A DNA stretch of 16,917 bases from UMGS973 sp045599945. Lineage in GTDB: Bacteria > Bacillota > Clostridia > Peptostreptococcales > Anaerovoracaceae. The DNA lies in NCBI GenBank assembly GCA_045599945.1, contig JAZRWY010000067.1, positions 1 through 16,917 of the forward strand. Reading direction: 5' to 3'. Both the position numbers and the translations under genes were made by a program. Positions within the stretch are counted from its first letter, which is position 1, and every line of letters begins with the position of its first letter. Positions 6,933-14,070 of the stretch are shown in pieces. Under the pieces are notes generated by a model. It worked only from the letters and a program-made list of their open reading frames with translations, made no database searches and had not been told where the DNA came from.

Positions 6933-7499
6933 TCACCCTTTCAAAATGATATAGTCTCCTTTTCCCACCATGTCCGGATTGTTGATATCCAGCACGAGTT
7001 TTGCCTTTGCCGGTGCCGGCACCGGGTCATTCAGCTGGTCCTTGGAGATCAGAAGGTTGAGGTCATCTTTTTCATTTCCTGCACTTGCTGCAAGAATGCG
7101 CACAGGAATTTTCAGTCCGTCATGAATGATATATGCGGCAGCCTTCTCCCGGAATAACCCTGAAATGACATAGCCATAGGCATGAACTTTTCCGTTTAAG
7201 TTCCTTGCACGGATCTTTCCTACCAGGATTTCCTCCAGCTGGGTGATTCCTATGGATTCCACGCGGAATGCGCAGACATTTTCTCCAAGTTTTTCTTTCA
7301 GATTGTCTCTCTCATTACAGAAATCCCAGATATACCGGTTCATGGAGACCAGCGTTTCCTCTCTGGTCTTCAGCTCTCCTCTGGCAATTTCCGCCATCAT
7401 CACGCAGCGGTCACAGATTTTCCCGTCTTTTAAGGCGACGCTTCCGAAGAATCCCAGTTTTCCGCCGCATACCGGGCAGGTTTTCTTTTCACCGAACAT
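6933..7499 (-). CDS. Zinc-ribbon (DUF4428-like) hypothetical protein
   Basis: This 188-residue protein has unknown function. The N-terminus has a compact four-cysteine zinc site, C8PVC11GGKLG and C29DRC32, laid out as in DUF4428-type domains (CxxCGxKLG, then a basic linker and CxxC). A helical, charged linker (about 33-75) follows. The rest (about 90-188) looks like an all-beta domain: VGKIRARNLNGKVHAYGYVISG and AKLVLDINNPDMVGKGDYIIL. No signal peptide or membrane segment is visible, so it is probably cytosolic. The ribosome site AAGGAGG overlaps the stop of the upstream VanY gene 11 bases away, so it is co-transcribed with the secreted peptidases. A chaperone-like or regulatory role cannot be told from the sequence. 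Confidence 0.75.
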   Translation of the reverse strand: MFGEKKTCPVCGGKLGFFGSVALKDGKICDRCVMMAEIARGELKTREETLVSMNRYIWDFCNERDNLKEKLGENVCAFRVESIGITQLEEILVGKIRARNLNGKVHAYGYVISGLFREKAAAYIIHDGLKIPVRILAASAGNEKDDLNLLISKDQLNDPVPAPAKAKLVLDINNPDMVGKGDYIILKG

Positions 7500-7510
7500 A
7501 GTGCTCCTCC

Positions 7511-8674
7511 TTACTGGTAGCTGCTTGTAATGCCGAAATATTCCTCCAGCGTAATCCAGTCACCGTTGTTATACAGTTTCTCTGAAAGTTCATTTCCGAC
7601 ATATCTGACATGCCACGGTTCATACTTGTATCCCGTAACATCCTGCTTGCTCTGCGGATACCGGATGATAAATCCATATTTCTGGCAGTTATCCGAAAGC
7701 CACCTGCCTTCTGCCGTCAGCCCGAAAGAATCGGAGGCGTTGTTGAGATCCAGTGCATATCCGGTCTGATGCTCCGAATATCCGGGCCTTGCGGAAAAGG
7801 TATCTGCATAATATCCGGAAGCATCATAATATCCGCTATACAGGCTGCTCTGCTCCGAATAGGAGCGGAATCCGGAAACGATGGTAAGATTCAGGCCTTC
7901 TCCCGCCGCAGCCTGCTGCATTTCATGGAATGCATCTAAAGTCTCCTGCTGCAGGCTCGGCCCATAGGATGCCGGAAGAGAATATGTCTTGTTTACAATG
8001 ATGATACCGTCCAGATAGGTCACCCCATCTTCCATGGTCTTTTCATGATGGATGAAATGGACCGGCTCGCTCCACGAACCGTAATACTTCTTCCATCCGC
8101 CATTTACATATGCGCGCGCTCTGCACCAGTACTCCTCTCCCTTTTTCAGTCCTTCCATGCGGACGGATGTTTTGCGGGCAGACTGTTTTTTGCATTCGGT
8201 AAAATCCGGATTCTCCGAATATTGAATGACATATCCGTCTGCATGTTTTACCTTTCCAAAGGTAATCATGCCGGAAGAATCATCATATTCGGCATCTTTC
8301 ACTTTTGCAGGTGCAGCGGCGCCTTTGATCTTATCAAATTTTTTTGTTCCGGTATCCACCACTTTGAATACATACGTTCTGCCGGGCGACAGGTCTGTGA
8401 CTGCATATGTCACTTCCTGGTCAGTATCTGCCATCAGGCTGGAAACCTTCCTGTCCCGTCCGATCGAATGTCTATATATTTCATAGGTATGCCCTGAAAC
8501 TGCATGCCAGTGCAGATTTGCATAATCCGTTCCATAGGACAGAATCTCCGCTTCCACTGTTTCCATTTCAGCCAGATTCATGTCCAGATCCGTAAAATCC
8601 ATTTCTTCTGCATGCACCGGCAGAGTTCCTGCCAGCAAGGTCAGAATCACTGCCAGAACCACCATTTTTTTCAT
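7511..8674 (-). CDS. Secreted Fn3-VanY D-Ala-D-Ala carboxypeptidase paralogue 2
   Basis: The protein is 387 residues when started at MKKMVVLAVIL, which gives a classical signal peptide ending near HAEE. The open frame runs 60 bases further upstream but would put 20 residues before the signal peptide. Domains: Fn3-like at about 38-120, a second Fn3 at about 123-207 ending RAYVNGGWKKYYGSWS, then a peptidase M15B/VanY domain at about 215-375. Zinc ligands and the active site are visible: SEHQTGYALD with H302 and D309, and EPWH with E352 and H355. Such enzymes trim the terminal D-Ala from peptidoglycan stems. Its ribosome site is weak (GAGAG). It starts 14 bases after the stop of its upstream paralogue, so it is probably translated by coupling. 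Confidence 0.88.
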   Translation of the reverse strand: MKKMVVLAVILTLLAGTLPVHAEEMDFTDLDMNLAEMETVEAEILSYGTDYANLHWHAVSGHTYEIYRHSIGRDRKVSSLMADTDQEVTYAVTDLSPGRTYVFKVVDTGTKKFDKIKGAAAPAKVKDAEYDDSSGMITFGKVKHADGYVIQYSENPDFTECKKQSARKTSVRMEGLKKGEEYWCRARAYVNGGWKKYYGSWSEPVHFIHHEKTMEDGVTYLDGIIIVNKTYSLPASYGPSLQQETLDAFHEMQQAAAGEGLNLTIVSGFRSYSEQSSLYSGYYDASGYYADTFSARPGYSEHQTGYALDLNNASDSFGLTAEGRWLSDNCQKYGFIIRYPQSKQDVTGYKYEPWHVRYVGNELSEKLYNNGDWITLEEYFGITSSYQ

Positions 8675-8688
8675 AATAACAACTCTCA

Positions 8689-9846
8689 TCAATATTTGCT
8701 GCTTATGCCGAAATATTCCTCCATCGTAATCCACTTTCCGCCATTATACAGTTTCTTTGCAAGCGGCTTTCCTACATAGCGGATATGCCATGGTTCATAC
8801 TTGTATCCTGTTTTTGCCGTCTTCCCTTTCGGATAGCGGATGATGAATCCATATTTATAACAATTCTTTGCAAGCCATCTGCCTTCCTTCGTCTTTGCGA
8901 ATCTGTCCTTGACCAGATTGACGTCCATGCAGTAGCCGCTCTGATGCTCGGAATGACCCGGCCTTGCAGAATATGTATCTGCATAGGAGCCGCTGATCCG
9001 TTTGTATCTGTTATACAGACTCTTCTGCGTTCCGTATGATCTGTATCCTGATGCAATCCAAAGGGATATTCCTTTTTTCCGCGCTGCTTTTTTCATCTGA
9101 TTAAAGGCTTTTCTGGCATCTTTTTTCATTCCTTTTCCATAGGACTTCGGCAGTTTATACGTCTTGTTCACTATCAGGATGCCGTCCAGATAAGTCACGC
9201 CTTTTTTCACTTCTTTATCATGATGGACAAAGCTCTTCGCATTACTCCATGCGCCATAATATCTGGCGCCATCCAAGGTAACATAGGCTCTCACCTTGTA
9301 CCAGTATTTCTTGCCCCTCTTCAGTTTTGCAATGTTTCTGACTGTACCGGAAGCATATACATCCGCATAAGTACTGAAAGAGCTGGTTAAAGAATAGCGC
9401 ACATCATATCCTGCTGCTCCTGAAACAGCTGAATATGAAATCTGGTCCTTCTTTCCCTTGATTCTCTTCAGTTTCACATTCTTTACTTTCAGCGGCCTGG
9501 TGACTGCTTTTGCTTCTGCAGCAGCTCCTGTCAGGCTGCTCACGACTTTAAAGGAATATACTGTAGCAGAAGAAAGCCCTTCTGCCTGATATTTCAACAT
9601 TCCGTCTGCTTCTGCAGAAATGCTTCCCAGCTGTTTTCCGTTTCTGTAGACTGCATATTCTGACCCTGAAACAGCATTCCACTGAAGTGTTACGGAAGAT
9701 GTATTCATGGTGGCAACTGTCAGTTCAATCTGCTCTTCTGCAACAGGTTCCGGCTCCTGCTGAGGCGCTCCGTTTTCTTCTGCGACTGCAGGAATCGTTC
9801 CCAGCAGAAAGATGATACAGATGGCAAGCGATAGTATTCGTTTCAT
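8689..9846 (-). CDS. Secreted Fn3-VanY D-Ala-D-Ala carboxypeptidase paralogue 1
   Basis: This 385-residue protein is colinear with the next gene and clearly a tandem duplicate. It has a signal peptide 1-22 (MKRILSLAICIIFLLGTIPA), a Glu/Pro-rich linker to about 38, Fn3 domains at about 40-118 and 120-207, and a VanY/M15B domain at about 216-372. Active-site residues: R296 and S299 in SARPGHSEHQSG, zinc ligands H301, D308 and H354, and catalytic E351 in EPWH. The protein is very rich in Lys in the second half, unlike the acidic paralogue 2, which suggests a different surface partner or wall polymer. The ribosome site GGAGGACAAAATG is strong. The stretch to the upstream gene is only 47 bases and holds a hairpin but no clear promoter. 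Confidence 0.9.
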   Translation of the reverse strand: MKRILSLAICIIFLLGTIPAVAEENGAPQQEPEPVAEEQIELTVATMNTSSVTLQWNAVSGSEYAVYRNGKQLGSISAEADGMLKYQAEGLSSATVYSFKVVSSLTGAAAEAKAVTRPLKVKNVKLKRIKGKKDQISYSAVSGAAGYDVRYSLTSSFSTYADVYASGTVRNIAKLKRGKKYWYKVRAYVTLDGARYYGAWSNAKSFVHHDKEVKKGVTYLDGILIVNKTYKLPKSYGKGMKKDARKAFNQMKKAARKKGISLWIASGYRSYGTQKSLYNRYKRISGSYADTYSARPGHSEHQSGYCMDVNLVKDRFAKTKEGRWLAKNCYKYGFIIRYPKGKTAKTGYKYEPWHIRYVGKPLAKKLYNGGKWITMEEYFGISSKY

Positions 9847-9865
9847 TTTGTCCTCCTAAACGCAA

Positions 9866-9882
9866 AGCCGCAGACTGCGGCT
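9866..9882 (-). terminator. Hairpin between MoaA-like gene and VanY operon
   Basis: AGCCGCA-GAC-TGCGGCT forms a 7-bp GC-rich stem. On the minus strand it is followed by TTGCGTTT, a broken U tract, 12 bases after the stop of the gene at 9894. It is a weak or leaky terminator; because no promoter is seen between it and 9846, partial read-through into the VanY genes is likely. Confidence 0.6.
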
Positions 9883-9893
9883 CGTTTCCCATG

Positions 9894-10487
9894 CTATTTT
9901 TCGAAGCAGATTTTTCCTCTTGCTCCAGGATATTTTCCCCATTCCACGTCATAATCCTCATCGCTGGATTTCACATAGCCCGGCATCTTCTTTCTGATTT
10001 CCTCTTCCGGCACGGATTCCGAACCGATCATCAGAATCTCATATTCATGCTGGTAGGTCAGCTGAACGTAATTGATGATTTCATCATCATTAAATCCTTT
10101 CTGGAACCTGACTTTCAGTCTGACCGGCTTAAGGCCCGCATTGGTTGCGGCATTGATTCCCTTGATGACATTTCCCAGTGTATCTTCAGGCCCCGCATCA
10201 ATATCCATGGCAAATCTGGAATATTTCATGGTATCTGCTCTGACAACAACCTGCTTCAGGCCAGCACTCTTCAGTTTCTGAGCAAAGCCTTCAAGAAGCT
10301 GGCCTTCTGTCTCAAGTTTCACTTCTGCACTTTCTGCAATGGCCTTTACTTCCTTTACAATATTCTTTCTCTTCAGAGGTTCATCTCCTCCCTGAATATA
10401 TATGAGCTCTGCGCCGGACTCCCTGGCAAGAGCAATCACCTCTTCCGATGTCATTTCCTTCGTTACTTCCAGTATGTATTTCGTCAT
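9894..10487 (-). CDS. MoaA-like radical SAM-fold protein lacking both Fe-S cluster regions
   Basis: The 197-residue protein aligns by eye with the middle of MoaA (GTP 3',8-cyclase). MTSEEVIALARESGAELIYI corresponds to MoaA LT-EEI. GGDEPLKRKNI corresponds to the SAM-binding GGEPLLRKD, here with an inserted Asp. LETEGQLLEGFAQKLKSAGL corresponds to the TTNG strand and helix. INAATNAGLKPVRLKV with FNDDEI corresponds to MoaA IEAALEAG-PVKLNV with VNDDE, and the end, YPGARGKICFEK, to PGAKGTIGFI. It lacks the N-terminal CxxxCxxC loop and the C-terminal second cluster. The only cysteine is C194. It cannot be a normal radical SAM enzyme. The start is sound (AAGGAGAAAGCAAAATG) and a good promoter precedes it, so it is an expressed, defined protein. 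No molybdenum-cofactor genes are nearby. Confidence 0.75.
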   Translation of the reverse strand: MTKYILEVTKEMTSEEVIALARESGAELIYIQGGDEPLKRKNIVKEVKAIAESAEVKLETEGQLLEGFAQKLKSAGLKQVVVRADTMKYSRFAMDIDAGPEDTLGNVIKGINAATNAGLKPVRLKVRFQKGFNDDEIINYVQLTYQHEYEILMIGSESVPEEEIRKKMPGYVKSSDEDYDVEWGKYPGARGKICFEK

Positions 10488-10516
10488 TTTGCTTTCTCCT
10501 TTTTCATACTTAGTAA

Positions 10517-10545
10517 ATAATACTTGAAAAATGGGGAATAGTCAA
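10517..10545 (-). promoter_or_regulatory. Promoter of the MoaA-like gene
   Basis: On the minus strand TTGACT (10545-10540) and TATTAT (10522-10517) are separated by 17 bases. From -35 to -10 and on to the ribosome site it closely matches the promoter of the beta-helix gene at 12684-12712; TTTTTCAAGTATTATTTA is identical in both. Confidence 0.8.
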
Positions 10546-10570
10546 ATGTCGCTGAGAGGTTCATCATAAG

Positions 10571-10591
10571 AAAAGTGCGCAAGCTGCGCAC
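10571..10591 (-). terminator. Terminator of the beta-helix gene
   Basis: GTGCGCA (10575-10581) pairs with TGCGCAC (10585-10591) with a 3-nt loop. On the minus strand the stem is followed by TTTTCTTAT. It lies 21 bases after the stop of the 10612-12654 gene. Confidence 0.85.
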
Positions 10592-10611
10592 CTTTCTTCC
10601 ATGTCATGTTC

Positions 10612-12654
10612 TTATTTGATCTTTGCCGTTGTCTTGACTGCGGACCATGCACCATAATATTTCACTTTGTTCACTGTACGGTACGCCCGGATCTTTACCT
10701 GATATTTCTTTTTCTTCTTCAATTTTTTGATAACCTTGGACTGCTTTGTCGTTGTTGTATAATACCATTTGGATGTACCCTTGACTCTGTATGCAATCTG
10801 GTATGTGGTACCTCCGGTTTTGGCTACAGCTGTCGAAGCCTTTACTGTCATGGATTTCTTTCCCGCTGTTACAGTCTTTACTGCAGGCTTCTTTGGCAGA
10901 ATCCTGTAGGTAAAGGACTTCGATCCGCTGTAGTTTCCCTTGAATCTGATTGCTGCCTTTGCAAGGCCGACCTTTGTATTGGATGCATATGCCACGCTGT
11001 AGTTTGATGAACTGATAGTATTTCCTCTGCGGTCCTTTACAATGAAGCCAGGAACTCTTGCAGTTCCCGTATATACGAAGCTGCTGGATGAAATGGATAC
11101 AGTCGTTGCAGCATAGATGGTTGCAGGAGCATCCGTAATCTCTCCGCACTCCGAACACTTCTTATATGCCGTTTTCCCATCTTTCGTCATGGTTGCCGGT
11201 ACGCGGCTTACTGTAACCGGTTTGTGCTGATGAATGACACAGTCGGATACCTTTCCGGTAATGGTGCAGCTATTAAGATCAATCGTTACCTGCGCTGTTC
11301 CATCCGAGTAGATGGAAGTCAGTGCTTCATCTCTAACCATCTTCAGATTGGCAAGGGTTACCTTTGTATTCTCTCCATAGATGGATAATGCCGGTGAGGT
11401 GTTGTCTGAAGGCGCCTGAATCAGGAGACCTCCGGTAGAAGCGATTGTAAACTCTGCACCATCCTGCAGGTGAATCTGGTTTGATTTGTTATCGCATACC
11501 TCGTTTCCTGTTCCAGTAATCTCTATGGATACCGGCCCGGCCGTTGCAATGCCCTGTTTTTCCCTGCTTCCGTAAAGCCTGTTTCCGGATACCAGCTCAA
11601 TGGACGTCCTAAGCTCCGGTGCAATCTCATTTCCGTTCTCATCCGTAACGCGTGCTTCACCGACAAGTGAAAGATTAGATCTTCCATTATCGTAGATTTC
11701 ATTATCCACTGCATTTCTTACGTATGCAGCAGCTCCCATGGCAAGGCCATTCGATGTGTTTCCTGAAATCTTATTATTCTTAAATGAATCTTTAATCTTA
11801 CAGTTATACTCAAGCCAGATACCCTGCGTTCCATTGTCTGAAATGGTGTTATCCTCCACATAATTCATGACACATTCTCTGCCGACAAGACGCGGCTTTC
11901 CAATGCTGGAATCTCCTTCCGTGCTTGTACTGATTCCATGTCCCTGATTGCTGCGGATGGTATTCCCTATAACATAATTGACACTGGACACGTGAATGTC
12001 CAGACCGGACTGTGAGGATGCAGTTCCCTTCTTTCCAACGATTGTATTATCCTTCACCATATAAATGTTGGAATCAGAATCATCACCACCGGCAACACGG
12101 ATTCCATTTACGCCGCAGCCTGTAATGGTATTTCCGATGATTTTTGACCCGGAACCTTTGTTGACAAATATGCCATTTGCCGTAGGACCGCTGATGGCCG
12201 TCTTTTCAATGATTCCATTTTTACCGCTAGGGTCAAAATCACTTTCCATTATGAAAACATGACCGGCAGTTCCATTTCCCTCATATGCCCCGCCGTATAC
12301 AGAGCCATTAACCAGAATTCTGCTGCTCGCATAACTAAAACCAAATGTACTGGAGTCTTCTGCACACAGAACGACATTCTCCGGAACAGTCAATCTATAT
12401 ATATTGACTTCAATGTTCCCGCTGACATGCACCATCGCCATGCTTTCCGCACTCCCCAGGGAAGCCGCTCCATTCAGCTCCGCCTGAAGTTCCTGGGCCG
12501 TAGCCGCCGATGATTCCATGATCCTGCTCTCAGGAATTCCGAATTCCTGCATGGCTGCTTCTTTATTTGTAACAGTATCCGCTGAAGCATAAGCCGGACA
12601 CATTGCTGCTACCAGAATCAGAGATAGCAGTAATGAAAAAACTCTCTTCTTCAT
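10612..12654 (-). CDS. Secreted parallel beta-helix protein with Ig-like and Fn3 C-terminus
   Basis: This 680-residue surface or secreted protein of unknown substrate has a signal peptide 1-25 (MKKRVFSLLLSLILVAAMCP, cleavage near ASA-D). Residues about 80-470 carry Asn/Gly-rich repeats of the right-handed beta-helix type: NGIFVNKGSGSKIIGNTI, NGIRVAGGDDSD, GLDIHVSSVNYVIGNTI, QGIWLEYNCKIKDSFKNN. This is the NosD/pectate-lyase-like fold. A short zinc-knuckle-like piece follows, H475-x-H477 with C500SEC503. Then comes a bacterial Ig/MBG-like domain, about 515-587 (VYTGTARVPGFIVKDRRG...FKGNYSG...FTYRI), and an Fn3-like domain, about 590-680, ending RAYRTVNKVKYYGAWS. No LPxTG or S-layer anchor is seen. 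The beta-helix may bind or cleave polysaccharide, but no catalytic site is recognised. ATG 12654 follows AAGGAGTGGAAAA. Confidence 0.82.
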   Translation of the reverse strand: MKKRVFSLLLSLILVAAMCPAYASADTVTNKEAAMQEFGIPESRIMESSAATAQELQAELNGAASLGSAESMAMVHVSGNIEVNIYRLTVPENVVLCAEDSSTFGFSYASSRILVNGSVYGGAYEGNGTAGHVFIMESDFDPSGKNGIIEKTAISGPTANGIFVNKGSGSKIIGNTITGCGVNGIRVAGGDDSDSNIYMVKDNTIVGKKGTASSQSGLDIHVSSVNYVIGNTIRSNQGHGISTSTEGDSSIGKPRLVGRECVMNYVEDNTISDNGTQGIWLEYNCKIKDSFKNNKISGNTSNGLAMGAAAYVRNAVDNEIYDNGRSNLSLVGEARVTDENGNEIAPELRTSIELVSGNRLYGSREKQGIATAGPVSIEITGTGNEVCDNKSNQIHLQDGAEFTIASTGGLLIQAPSDNTSPALSIYGENTKVTLANLKMVRDEALTSIYSDGTAQVTIDLNSCTITGKVSDCVIHQHKPVTVSRVPATMTKDGKTAYKKCSECGEITDAPATIYAATTVSISSSSFVYTGTARVPGFIVKDRRGNTISSSNYSVAYASNTKVGLAKAAIRFKGNYSGSKSFTYRILPKKPAVKTVTAGKKSMTVKASTAVAKTGGTTYQIAYRVKGTSKWYYTTTTKQSKVIKKLKKKKKYQVKIRAYRTVNKVKYYGAWSAVKTTAKIK

Positions 12655-12683
12655 TTTTCCACTCCTTTTTCCATTCTATCTAA

Positions 12684-12712
12684 ATAATACTTGAAAAACC
12701 GGAAATGGTCAA
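12684..12712 (-). promoter_or_regulatory. Promoter of the beta-helix gene
   Basis: On the minus strand TTGACC (12712-12707), 17 bases, TATTAT (12689-12684). It matches the MoaA-like gene promoter at 28 of 32 positions from the -35 hexamer through TTTA after the -10. It overlaps, on the other strand, the promoter of the metallophosphoesterase. Confidence 0.8.
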
Positions 12713-12719
12713 ATATCAT
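12691..12719 (+). promoter_or_regulatory. Promoter of the metallophosphoesterase gene
   Basis: TTGAAA (12691-12696), a 17-base spacer, TATCAT (12714-12719). It overlaps the minus-strand promoter at 12684-12712, so the two polymerases would compete for the same DNA. Confidence 0.6.
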
Positions 12720-12759
12720 TAATATGTTAACAGTCGTTAAATGGAAAGGAAGATTCAAA

Positions 12760-13308
12760 TTGAAATTTTTCATCTTAGGAGATACCCATCATAAATTGGA
12801 TAAGGCATTGAAGGTAGCAGAAAGATTAAAGGGCGTTGACATGATTATCCATACAGGAGATTATGCCGAGGATGCGCAGATGCTTTCAGAAGAACTGGGG
12901 ATTCCGGCGGTCTACGTGCCGGGAAACTGTGACGGAAGCCGTTCCGGAAAGGATTTTGAAATAGTAGAGGCAGAATGCGGCAATATCCTGGTTACGCATG
13001 GCCACATGCAGGGCGTGGACTATTCCATGGACAGGCTTCTTTATCTTGCAGAGGAAAATGACTGCATGGCTGCTGTTTTCGGTCATACACATCAGCCGAT
13101 GTTCGAGGAATGGGACGGAATATATCTGATCAATCCAGGCAGTCTTTCCAGACCAAGAGACGGCTCCCAAGGCTCCTATGCAGTTGTAACAACCACAGAT
13201 TCAACCTTTGCCGGCTCCATCGTCTACTATACTTCTGCCATGTTTGAAAAGGACAAGGTTAAAGGGGGATATATCAAAGACATGCTGAATTACAGCGACA
13301 GATTCTAG
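12760..13308 (+). CDS. YfcE/MJ0936-type metallophosphoesterase
   Basis: This 182-residue phosphodiesterase of the calcineurin-like superfamily is probably cytosolic. The dimetal motifs are complete and in order: GDTH (D8, H10), HTGD (D34), GNCD, THGH and GHTH. The ending INPGSLSRPRDG is typical of the YfcE/MJ0936 family, whose members hydrolyse phosphodiesters in vitro and whose natural substrate is uncertain. The start is taken as TTG at 12760 because AAAGGAAG lies about eight bases upstream and the conserved beta-strand KFFILGDTH begins at once. An in-frame ATG further upstream (12691) would lie inside the promoter. A 12-bp hairpin terminator follows 7 bases after the stop. Confidence 0.9.
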   Translation: MKFFILGDTHHKLDKALKVAERLKGVDMIIHTGDYAEDAQMLSEELGIPAVYVPGNCDGSRSGKDFEIVEAECGNILVTHGHMQGVDYSMDRLLYLAEENDCMAAVFGHTHQPMFEEWDGIYLINPGSLSRPRDGSQGSYAVVTTTDSTFAGSIVYYTSAMFEKDKVKGGYIKDMLNYSDRF

Positions 13309-13315
13309 GGATAAG

Positions 13316-13345
13316 AATACCCGCTTCATCGGAAGCGGGTATTTT
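13316..13345. terminator. Bidirectional terminator between phosphoesterase and tRNA-Gly
   Basis: AATACCCGCTTC (13316-13327) and GAAGCGGGTATT (13332-13343) form a 12-bp stem with the loop ATCG. On the plus strand it runs into TTC, giving a four-T tract. On the minus strand it follows the tRNA-Gly gene by 11 bases, so it can serve both convergent transcripts. Confidence 0.85.
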
Positions 13346-13354
13346 CATGCGGTA

Positions 13355-13428
13355 TGGAGTGGGTGATGAGAATCGAACTCACACTATCAGCTTGGGAAGC
13401 TGAAGTTCTGCCACTAAACTACACCCAC
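13355..13428 (-). tRNA. tRNA-Gly, anticodon CCC
   Basis: The minus strand reads a complete 74-nt tRNA including an encoded CCA. The acceptor arms GTGGGTG (13428-13422) and CACCCAC (13365-13359) pair fully. The anticodon arm TCAGC-TTCCCAA-GCTGA gives anticodon CCC. The T arm has GTTCGATTC. The discriminator base is T, before CCA at 13357-13355. tRNA-Gly(CCC) reads GGG codons and is optional in organisms that have the UCC species. It has its own promoter just upstream and a shared terminator downstream. Confidence 0.95.
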
Positions 13429-13448
13429 ACAATCTGCCATGTAAATCC

Positions 13449-13477
13449 ATTATATTCCACCATAGCGGGCGCGTCAA
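13449..13477 (-). promoter_or_regulatory. tRNA-Gly promoter
   Basis: On the minus strand TTGACG (13477-13472), 17 GC-rich spacer bases, TATAAT (13454-13449). It sits 20 bases before the mature tRNA 5' end and 8 bases after the stop of the 13486-14040 gene. Near-consensus hexamers fit a strong stable-RNA promoter. Confidence 0.85.
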
Positions 13478-13485
13478 TTCATTCT

Positions 13486-14040
13486 TCAATTTCCATATTC
13501 TTTCAGCAGTCCGCAGAATTCTTCATACCTGTCATCCAGGTACTCTCCAAAGTCATAGAAGAAATCTGTATACCTGTCCCGGATTTCATCCAGTTCCTCC
13601 TCCGAGAATTCATCAACGGAAAGAAGAGAATCATACATGAGCCCGGTAGCAGAAAATGCCATGCGATACATGGAATTTGATGTATCCAGTTCATCAAAAT
13701 CATCATAGAAAAAATCTCCTTCTCCCATGATTCCATGAACAACGGAATTTCTGTACATCCCTCTCACTTTCTGGTATGTCGTATGTACCATCTCGTCCGG
13801 TGTCCTCGCGATTTTTGCAACCATGTGGTTCAACAGTTTTTTTCTGCCTGGATATCCTGTGTTTGTCCCTGCTGCTTCAGCAAAAATGAGAAGCAGCGGA
13901 AGTGAAACCGTATCCGGGTTGAATCCGTATTTTTTATCCATCATGTCTTTCATCATGTCATACATTTCCTGATTCATTCTGCTCAGAAAATCCAGACAGC
14001 GCTGAATATTGTCTTTATCTGTTTTTGCAAATAGTCCCAT
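13486..14040 (-). CDS. Unrecognised acidic protein, 184 aa
   Basis: I do not recognise a family. The protein is soluble-looking, without signal peptide or membrane segment, and strongly acidic in its second half (EGDFFYDDFDELD, DEFSEEELDEI, DYFGEYLDD-like runs rich in D, E, F and Y). The first 60 residues are Met-rich and helical (RMNQEMYDMMKDMMDKKYG). A central basic stretch, GYPGRKKLLNHMVAKIARTPDEM, contrasts with the rest. The start is well supported (TAGGAGAAAAAAATGGG). It is a single-gene unit between the divergent DDAH-like gene and the tRNA. It could be a regulatory or adaptor protein; nothing in the sequence fixes a role. Confidence 0.75.
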   Translation of the reverse strand: MGLFAKTDKDNIQRCLDFLSRMNQEMYDMMKDMMDKKYGFNPDTVSLPLLLIFAEAAGTNTGYPGRKKLLNHMVAKIARTPDEMVHTTYQKVRGMYRNSVVHGIMGEGDFFYDDFDELDTSNSMYRMAFSATGLMYDSLLSVDEFSEEELDEIRDRYTDFFYDFGEYLDDRYEEFCGLLKEYGN

Positions 14041-14070
14041 TTTTTTCTCCTATATATATCCATTACATCC

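Noticed and set aside
9894..10487. Functional MoaA for molybdenum cofactor synthesis
   Set aside because: Both cluster-binding cysteine sets are absent and no other moa genes are near.
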